Under the pieces are notes generated by a model. The model saw only the letters and a program-made list of their open reading frames with translations. It was not told the origin of the DNA and did no database searches. A stretch of DNA of 25,995 nt from Botryllus schlosseri (taxonomy: Eukaryota; Chordata; Ascidiacea; Stolidobranchia; Styelidae): NCBI GenBank assembly GCA_000444245.1, contig ATSW01002673.1:1-25995 (forward strand). Reading direction: 5' to 3'. The number at the start of each line of letters is the position of its first letter. The stretch's first letter is position 1. The translations under genes and the position numbers were made by a program. Below are positions 20,501 to 25,995 of the stretch, piece after piece.

Positions 20501-23500
20501 CATGGAAATTCATTCATTATACTTGTACCCCATCCCATTATTTGAGAAATATAACAGAAGGCTTGTTCGCAGGAAGTTGAACATTATTTAGTATTATGCT
20601 CTGTGCGCATGGTGCCATATTATTAAAAAAACAATTTCACTTTTCGTTGATCCCTTTTCTTGCTCCTTTTTTTCTATATGGAGTAGGCTACCATTACCAC
20701 TTTCAACCTACACGGCCCTGGATAATTTGCAGATCCAGTGGATCTGAGTGATATCAGTACCATGCTATTGTTCCTTATCTGGCGTCTCATCTACCAGAAA
20801 AACACTTGAGAAAGTGTAAGATTTATTTCAAGTACAATCTGATGACACTTGTGCCATTAAAAACTTGTTGGTGCCGTAGGAAATTATGTGTGTTACAGCT
20901 TGAACAACTTCAGCAAATCAATGATCTAACAATATTATTAGTTACAATAGGTCAGCATTTATTATTACACTTGCTCATATAGGAATCGAAAATATTGCAG
21001 TGCAAAATGTTAGTCATATGGTGGATTAACAAAATCTGAGCAGAATAATTCCCCAATACAACAATAAGCTTAAATTTCTATAATCCAAAACCTTATACAT
21101 TTTAAGAATAATGGGGATAAAAGCTTTAGCTTTTTTTTTGTTGTAAGCGCCATTTCAAAAAACTTCACAAATTTCTTTCTGAAGACGCCACTTTTACTCG
21201 TAACATTCAATAACTATATTTATTGGGAGTAGCCTATGTACATTGTATAGTAGCGTACTTTCGTCACATTCCAAGAACTACCATATAATATTCCTGAAGT
21301 CTTGGTATAACTACAGATTTGATAGTTAAATCAGGGTATTGTTTCTATCCTACGAAATATTGATGTGATAGGAAGGCAGGAATATATTGAAATGTTAGTG
21401 AAAAATGAATTTGCGGCACAAAGCTAGAAGTGGTTGGAATTTGAATTAGATTTAGAAATTTTGTCTGATAATAATTGATCACGGAATCAGATAATATTTG
21501 CATTGAGGTCTCTTTTATGATTCTCAATGGGAATAGACGCGCGTGATAAAGTAGGTAAACAATGTCACAAATAACAGCATATACCGCCGCTATGCTAACT
21601 GAAGATGGCATTTAAATGTCTTCAGTGGATAGGGTGCTTGCCTTAAGACGTTTCGTTTTGAAATTTAAATGAAAGTAAAGTATGAAGGATGCTATGTTTT
21701 ATTGTAAGAAACAATATTTATTTTTTGGCAAGTTATTGAATGCTAAGTTCCTTACCAAGTTCCTTTCACTGATAACAATGGAAAATAAACTAAATAATTT
21801 ATGCTTGAGAGTGTGTAAGACTGTATGTATGGGGATATATCTGCAATAGTTTGTCAGCCTTCTTAAGTTAATGGTAAATTCACAGACAGAACATCTAGCA
21901 CAACATCACTTGTAATTATTAGTCTCAATGATTAGCTAGGCTCCATTATCTAATCTATGTTTGATTAGACAGTGGTCTGATGAGCTTTGCAGTTTGGATT
22001 ATCAGTAGGAGACAAATCAAGATGAGTTGAGTTTGGTATTAAACCTAATATGAGTCTGCTTCTGATATCAACTATTGTTGTGGATAGACGTGTGGCTGTG
22101 TTTCTTATAATATCCATTTGATTGTGCTCATCTTGTTTAAACTTTTCTCATTTTTGAAATTATAATTTGTGAAAGAGTTTGCAAGCTGGTTTGATGACAA
22201 CCATTTGGATCGCAATTAGGCTCATTCCATTTTTAAATTTTAATCAGATCTTACTTGCTCAGTTACAGCAAGATTATACTGGAAACGGAAAGTGCAATGC
22301 ATAAGATGTCAGTAAACCTGCTCTCTATACCAAAAAAAGCCATTGCCATCATATTATTTTGAGCTATGGGCATTTTCTTGTTTAATTGTAATATCAAGTC
22401 TGAACCTTCATTACCGCTGTCAGTATATTTTAGGCAAATGAGAAAATTGACAATCTTACGAACTCCAAATGTATAAAGGGTCACATTCTCATATTGGCTG
22501 GTCAAAATATTGAAATATCAAAACATAATTAAGTTATATGCTGAGCAAAAGTTGTCAGATAATCCTCTGTATCTTTGGTGATAGACAATTTACTTACTAT
22601 GTTGAATAAACGGGGATAATAAAAAAATCAGATATTATTTTGAGCATTTGAGCAATCGATTTTCATTTTGTTTTATGAGACACTCTTAGGAGCGACGAAG
22701 GAGTTTGTTATTCTATGATCGCTTGTAAATGTTCGTCTGTTTGTGATGAGCGTGACACATATTTAGTTACGTTCATTTTATATTGCGTAGCCGTAATCAG
22801 ACACTCATTGTAGCAAAATTTATGTTGAAGTTTCGCTCCTGACTATTTTGTATTTTCGCCTTATATCATTTGTGAAGCAGTTGTTCCAAGCAGATGAGAA
22901 TTTGGGTTCAATCATTGCACTCGGAAACAAAACAGTACCCTGATTTTTCCTACAATATCCCGTTTTTATTCATATCTGTGCACTCGCCTTTCTTGGATAT
23001 TATAATAAATGAGCACAGCTTTATTAAAGACTATACAGATATTCCGAGCAAAGCAGTGTAGATTGAATAATACTGAGCACCCGATTCTGGCCCATTATCA
23101 CGGCAAGCCAAAGCATAATCGTTGCTATCAATCAGCTCACCATTGGCAATATGCTGCTGTTAATGACAAGGCCATGTTATATAGTGACTGCCTGATGGGA
23201 GTCTACCAGATGATAGCATTCTAATCTTGTTCACCCGTTGTGAAACTGATATTAATCTCAGCAATCAGCATCGAAATGTACATTATACTGTATTATGTCC
23301 AATGTCAAACAAGCTGTGGGCCGTATTTAGTACATCGGCCGCGAGTGGTTCAGCGCTAGCTCAGTATGAAATGTTAGATTAGAACTCTGATAATGAGGTA
23401 ATGATTACATACCTTCATTGCATTGAATCAACCAGAATTAAATATCAAAATAATATGCATTGGTACAATAGACTCTATTATTTTGTGTTACGTAGCGCAG

Positions 23501-25915
23501 ATGCTTTATGGGTGGATAATAATTGTCCTGATCTGGAATTATAATTCTTTTAGCTACGCAACACATCTTGACTAGATTTATTTAGCTAATTTCAGGAATC
23601 TTGATTTCATATTTACATTTTGTAATAAATGTCATCGACCTCATTCTTCAAGCCATTCTTTTGTCGTTTGAATAAACGTAAGCCACAATGACGTTCAAAC
23701 TTTAACACATGTCAAATACTACCTGAAGTCGATGGGTATTTCGAGATTCACTCGCCACGACACCTTTTACGCTGAGATGACGGATGTTTGAATAAGTCAC
23801 TGTTGTCATCAATAAGAGTTTTACATTCCCATGGTAGCAGCGCAAATATTTCGTCTGTGACTTCACACGCCATAAACATTGTTTAACATTGGAACAATGG
23901 CGTATAGACGTTAGAAGTTGAACATATAAAAGAAAGCACTCAGTGACCTAAAAGTCTTATATCATTCTTAGAATTATAAACACTATACCAACAAACCTGA
24001 ACAGTGAACATATCACTAACATTTTCCTTTCATTACTGGTAAATCAGGCATCTATCAGCATTCAGAGAATATGAATATCTATACTCTTTCAATGATACTG
24101 ATGATTATTATCATAGGTTACTTGGGCAAACAATTCAAACTGAAATTGTTTGTGGGTGTAAATTGATTGGCACCTCGTATGAAAACATCTAATCCCTTGG
24201 CGATGGCTCGGACGCTGTTATTCTTCAATCGTTTATCAATACATAATGTTGCGGAAATGATAGTCGTAAATTAGCAGCAACGAACTTGAATTTTTGAATA
24301 ATGGCTATTCGCAAATGCAAGTTAGACTTTGTAAATTTTCGATATTTCTTTTCGCCAGCAGATTGATTCCTAGTGTAAAATGGTACACGTCTTGTATACG
24401 TTACTTGAAATGATTATTTGACTTTATGTATCAGAATTCCCACCTAAGCTGTAATGTATTCGTAACATTTCTCGCATATTAAAACTGAACACAATTTTAA
24501 CAGCAAGAGACTGCAAAATGCACAAATGTCCATCACATCATGGATGATTGTTTGTGGATAAAGACATGGATATAAACACTTGGGAACAGAAATATTTAAT
24601 TTTAGCTAGGTACCTGCCCACCTTCCAGATCTGACCCCTTACCCACTCGAGCATCTCTCACTATGAACAGAGCATGTTAGGCCAACATATCTAAGAAAGT
24701 TTTTCTCAAGTAACTTAGACACAGTAGATGAATATTTTTTCATCAGAGTTGTCCTTTGATTTTAAGACATGACTTTACTAAATTTTTGTATGTGATGTAT
24801 TTGCTGTTCAATTCCAACACAATTTTTGCTGATGCTCAAAAAAGAAATTACATTTATAATTCACGGTTGAAAATATAGTGAAATAGTAAATTAATATTGA
24901 AATGAACCCGAATGTTTTTGGCTGACACTCGTCATGGGTAATCGTCAGCAACTAGTAGAGAATTGGAATGAACATGGTACATCAACAATCGTTGAAAATA
25001 TGTTCCAATCCAGCCAGGTGTCTAGTTTTTTTTTACGATCACATCTCTTTAGGTTATATATGAGTCCCTTGGGTATCTTCACCCATGAAACTTGAAACGC
25101 TATTGTAGGGACAAATCTTATTGAGAGTTGGCTTTCTTTACCATATATAAATTACTCGCCATAGTCAAACACACAGCCTTAGCTATGCATGCAAACAAAT
25201 CTGTAAACTTTGAATTCTGATGCCTCAACGTCACTCCGATAGATTAACCCAACGTACAAGGACCGCTGATGTTTGCTCAAACAACTTCTATCGGTTCTAT
25301 TGTTTACTTAACCGTGTTCCGAAGACGTGATCCAACTTGACAGTGGTGTAATGATGTTTGGAAACACACATGACTGTTGGCGCGTTATTTGTTTGAAGTC
25401 AAATACGATCGCTAATCACCGCACTGTTTATATTTCTTGATGAAAATCTTTCATGCAAAATGATAGTTAGCATTTCTAGGAGTCCAGTCCTCTTTAATAT
25501 GAATTATTGCAGTTACAACTATGTAACTATGTTAATTAAGCATACAGGACCATCAGAAGGTAGTCTATTTAAAAAAAAACAGTGACTCTTCTCATTCATT
25601 GGAACCATTGATATTGTCCAATCTTTGAAAGAAGAGAAAGTGTGTCATACTTCATACTTCTTTCGTATTTAGAATGCTCGTCGCCAAAGATTGTCAAATG
25701 ATTATGTGAAATCATATGCTAAGCCATAAAAATCGAGTGAGAAAATAGATCCGCTTTAAAAAATCATGGATGAAGAGAAGCGTTGTGGATTACGATGTGG
25801 GATTACTTTTTTTTTCTTTACTTTTCTCATCAGCTTGCCGGGAGCTCTCATTTGTCAAGTTTCTGCACAAGGTACCTTTTACAATGCAACAACCGGACTA
25901 TCTTCACCTTGCGCT
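8511..25915 (+). CDS. Secreted or surface GCC2/GCC3 (ephrin-receptor-like) cysteine-repeat protein, 3' incomplete
   Basis: Fourteen phase-compatible exons (8511-8586, 9035-9164, 10718-10828, 11848-13726, 14338-14408, 14647-14782, 14905-15028, 16467-16601, 16985-17091, 17164-17340, 17709-17934, 18076-18234, 19375-19495, 25834-25915) give 1178 codons and continue beyond the window. The protein begins with a hydrophobic signal-like stretch (residues 4-18, likely cleaved after SEA at 24), then about 23 modules of roughly 49 residues. The module consensus is CPAGYxC, P-x-x-C-x-x-G-x-YS, C-x-x-CPxGYYxN-x-T-G, C. This is the GCC2/GCC3 or ephrin-receptor-like fold, distantly like SCUBE and TNFR cysteine-rich repeats. 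Many N-x-S/T sites suggest N-glycosylation in the secretory route. The function is unknown; no catalytic, lectin or transmembrane domain has appeared yet. Confidence 0.9.
8587..9034 (+). other. Intron 1 of Cys-repeat gene
   Basis: 448 bp bounded by GTGAGA and a pyrimidine-rich tract ending TTTCAG. I see no repeat or other gene inside. Confidence 0.6.
9035..9164 (+). CDS. Cys-repeat gene exon 2
   Basis: A pyrimidine tract and TTTCAG precede this exon and GTAAGT follows it. It encodes a cysteine-dense start (DTSCDCCDNC), threonine run, then CIVC and CEKCPVGH, with phases 1 in and 2 out. Confidence 0.88.
9165..10717 (+). other. Intron 2 of Cys-repeat gene
   Basis: 1553 bp from GTAAGT to TTTGCAG. 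It contains one hAT right-end fragment (finishing at 9491). The remainder is AT-rich without a coding frame or RNA gene that I can support. Confidence 0.6.
9430..9491. mobile_element. hAT right-end fragment
   Basis: The sequence ggttaagaaccactg ending at 9491 is a standard hAT terminus in inverted orientation. No partner starting with cagtggtt was found convincingly upstream (accgtggttaccatc at 9239 is a weak candidate), so only the end is supported. It lies in intron 2. Confidence 0.5.
10718..10828 (+). CDS. Cys-repeat gene exon 3
   Basis: The acceptor is tttctattcctttgcag and the donor GTGGGT. The exon completes CPVGHFC and encodes a full half-module with CPDGLYANTT and CPAGYSCKN; phases are 2 in and 2 out. 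Confidence 0.88.
10950..11060. repeat. agtagaagtag-rich repeat fragment
   Basis: Contains gaagtagaagtagtgcc and agtacaagtagtaaatg. Similar agtag/cttctactt motifs recur at 11705-11785 and 19965-20075, suggesting pieces of one dispersed repeat family; ends and class are not resolved. Confidence 0.3.
11295..11635. mobile_element. hAT MITE, copy 1 of a G-rich family
   Basis: The terminal repeat cagtggttcccaat is exact at both ends over 14 bp. The flanking eight bases (atctaatc and acctaaac) agree at six of eight positions and resemble a decayed duplication. The 341-bp body is G-rich near the left end (aggggcgatagggggtg) and shares this order of motifs with the copy at 18565-18971. It lies in intron 3 of the Cys-repeat gene. 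No transposase frame is present. Confidence 0.85.
11705..11785. repeat. agtag-rich repeat fragment
   Basis: Contains ggagtaagtagatacg and gtgaagtagcagtacaagt, like the fragment at 10950-11060. The two may be parts of one element split by the hAT insertion between them, but no junction is proven. Confidence 0.3.
11848..13726 (+). CDS. Cys-repeat gene exon 4 (giant exon, 12 modules)
   Basis: This 1879-bp exon begins after tatgcag and ends at GAG|GTATGG. It encodes 626 whole codons with twelve uninterrupted modules, each 141-150 bp. Three-module blocks starting at 12254, 12698 and 13142 repeat at exactly 444 bp. Entry phase is 2 and exit phase 0. The continuous open frame to 13786 includes intron read-through beyond 13726. 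Confidence 0.95.
13727..14337 (+). other. Intron 4 of Cys-repeat gene
   Basis: 611 bp between GTATGG and gatcag. No repeats, RNA genes or coding modules are evident. Confidence 0.6.
14338..14408 (+). CDS. Cys-repeat gene exon 5
   Basis: Flanked by gatcag and GTATGA, this exon encodes ECPAGHRCPNIEEEPIVCEP and GSF. It enters in phase 0 directly after RECE, restoring the C-x-x-C pair, and exits in phase 2. Confidence 0.87.
14647..14782 (+). CDS. Cys-repeat gene exon 6
   Basis: Acceptor ttccttaacag and donor GTTAGT. It encodes SLSRAISCTNC, then CPGPGYNCSDPKVEPTSQ. The proline in the CPxGY motif position is shifted by an extra residue (CPGPGY). Phases are 2 in and 0 out. Confidence 0.85.
14905..15028 (+). 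CDS. Cys-repeat gene exon 7
   Basis: The acceptor tttattccaag is less usual (AAG) but the phase and homology fit: GCNIGYYYS, then CTPGTYNDKKNASSCTEC and PAGYQCP. The donor is GTAAGA and exit phase is 1. Confidence 0.85.
15029..16466 (+). other. Intron 7 of Cys-repeat gene
   Basis: 1438 bp. Most is AT-rich and featureless. A segment at about 15950-16440 differs in composition, with a GC-rich core at 16255-16345 and an 81-codon open frame (16206-16451) of unknown origin. Confidence 0.55.
16467..16601 (+). CDS. Cys-repeat gene exon 8
   Basis: Acceptor tacttttctctag and donor GTACCA. It encodes NSAGTEAIACDAGTYSSSG, CSTCMDGFYQ and CTICPS, entering and leaving in phase 1. The motif is completed by GYSC in exon 9. 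Confidence 0.86.
16602..16984 (+). other. Intron 8 of Cys-repeat gene
   Basis: 383 bp between GTACCA and TCCACAG that interrupts a CPSG|YSC module core in phase 1. Nothing else is visible inside. Confidence 0.6.
16985..17091 (+). CDS. Cys-repeat gene exon 9
   Basis: Acceptor catctttccacag and donor GTAATA. It encodes GYSCHNKSSMPVECESGTYA and CFECSNGTYQ; phases are 1 in and 0 out. Confidence 0.87.
17164..17340 (+). CDS. Cys-repeat gene exon 10
   Basis: Acceptor tttcaatgttatag and donor GTAGGT. It has exactly 59 codons in phase 0 with CMEGHRCPTPGTESPEICPK, then CTVCPDGHHAISEG and a final TSCQ. Confidence 0.88.
17341..17708 (+). other. Intron 10 of Cys-repeat gene
   Basis: 368 bp from GTAGGT to tttaag; AT-rich with no repeat or gene seen. 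Confidence 0.6.
17709..17934 (+). CDS. Cys-repeat gene exon 11
   Basis: Acceptor attgctgttttaag and donor GTAAAA. It encodes ICDIGHYCPNPTDGPLQC, CQTCPEGYYAANNG and CEAGSFCSVTDTNLC. Phases are 0 in and 1 out. The last module is shortened between its cysteines. Confidence 0.88.
18076..18234 (+). CDS. Cys-repeat gene exon 12
   Basis: Acceptor aacttttgatttag and donor GTAACA. It encodes LTACKACDVGTYANVEG, CEICATGYSCNSTSATEC and SVGTYSPAGNTICT, entering and leaving in phase 1. Confidence 0.88.
18565..18971. mobile_element. hAT MITE, copy 2 of the G-rich family
   Basis: The ends aagtgattcccaac and, inverted, gttgggaacgactg are degenerate versions of the cagtggttcccaac terminus. Internal motifs (gtgattttgagaaacaaggg, gggcgatgggg, and gcgatgag before the right end) appear in the same order as in the copy at 11295-11635. 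No clean target duplication was found. It lies in intron 12 of the same gene and in the same orientation as copy 1. The 407-bp body has no coding frame. Confidence 0.8.
19375..19495 (+). CDS. Cys-repeat gene exon 13
   Basis: Acceptor tttcgatttcccag and donor GTATCT. It encodes GCSSGTYASTSGSAVCSIC, PRDHYCPSVEQDPIPC and QSGQY, with phases 1 in and 2 out. If not spliced, the frame stops nine codons later (RYLSVS then stop). Confidence 0.86.
19496..25833 (+). other. 6.3-kb intron 13, no gene supported
   Basis: This is the longest gap in the gene. I scanned for cysteine-rich module motifs and found none until 25834. Open frames at 19784-19999, 21345-21611, 22263-22505 and 23009-23224 have no recognisable family features. 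Repeat-like agtag/cttctacttgagtac sequence lies near 19725-20075. The rest is AT-rich. Confidence 0.5.
19725..20075. repeat. cttctacttgagtac-type repeat fragment
   Basis: Holds tacttgtaattgagtagaaa and attacttctacttgagtac along with several gtagttttg motifs. Sequences of this style are common in dispersed DNA repeats of aquatic animals, but I could not find ends or assign a class. Confidence 0.35.
25834..25915 (+). CDS. Cys-repeat gene probable exon 14
   Basis: A long pyrimidine tract (25808-25830) ending in catcag is followed by a frame that fits exon 13 in phase 2: GQY continues into SLPGALIC, then GTFYNATTGLSSPCA, and a strong GTAAGT donor at 25916. The break GQY|S matches exon 5/6 (GSF|S) in position and phase. 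One cysteine of the usual C-x-x-C is a serine (CQVS). An alternative reading makes this the first exon of a new gene starting at ATG 25766. Confidence 0.65.
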
Positions 25916-25941
25916 GTAAGTGAGACAATTATGTTTTATCG

Positions 25942-25995
25942 CAATGGTTCTCAATCTTTTTAACCTCGCTTAACCTCTGAAAGGGAAAAATATTT
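25942..25995. mobile_element. hAT left end, cut by window edge
   Basis: The sequence caatggttctcaatctttttaa starting at 25942 resembles the cagtggttctcaacctttttaa hAT terminus, with two changes in the first 15 bases. The rest lies outside the window. It begins only 26 bp after the exon 14 donor, so it would be inside the next intron. Confidence 0.55.

Noticed and set aside
23009-23224. 71-codon plus-strand open frame in the long intron.
   Set aside because: No recognisable domain, splice context or module homology; consistent with chance.

Overview
This is eukaryotic (animal) genomic DNA. Genes are split by GT-AG introns, the background is AT-rich, and non-coding stretches carry hAT-type DNA transposon remnants and a tRNA-derived SINE. 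The host genes (ZNRD2/SSSCA1-like, GPATCH4-like, a CYTH-domain protein, and a long ephrin-receptor-like cysteine-repeat protein) fit an aquatic invertebrate, possibly a deuterostome such as a tunicate. The species cannot be fixed from this window.

Left part (1-7.5 kb): three compact genes lie on the minus strand. They are a single-exon CYTH/triphosphate-tunnel protein (1817-2332), a single-exon ZNRD2-like zinc-ribbon protein (3397-3993), and a two-exon GPATCH4-like G-patch protein (5699-7499) whose intron holds a SINE. The gaps contain hAT elements: 900-1706, 2436-2733, and 4177-5344, the last with a perfect 8-bp target-site duplication and a probable second hAT copy nested inside.

Right part (7.7-26 kb): one large plus-strand gene starts head-to-head with GPATCH4. 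I reconstructed 14 exons (8511 to 25915) whose reading phases all agree. They encode a signal-peptide-like start followed by about 23 cysteine-rich modules of the GCC2/GCC3 (ephrin-receptor-like) type, 1178 codons so far, and the gene runs off the window. A single 1879-bp exon holds 12 of the modules, arranged as a higher-order tandem repeat of three modules (444 bp); the other modules are cut up by introns. Intron positions recur at equivalent places in different modules. A spliced 44-codon open frame (7742-7825 joined to 8278-8325) lies just upstream and may be a leader ORF on the same transcript or a separate tiny gene. The last intron (19496-25833, 6.3 kb) holds no gene I can support.

Functionally, the minus-strand genes look like housekeeping functions (nucleolar G-patch factor, small zinc-ribbon protein, triphosphate-binding enzyme). 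The plus-strand gene is a secreted or cell-surface repeat protein of unknown role. Nothing links the two groups beyond position and a possible shared bidirectional promoter region at about 7500-7741.
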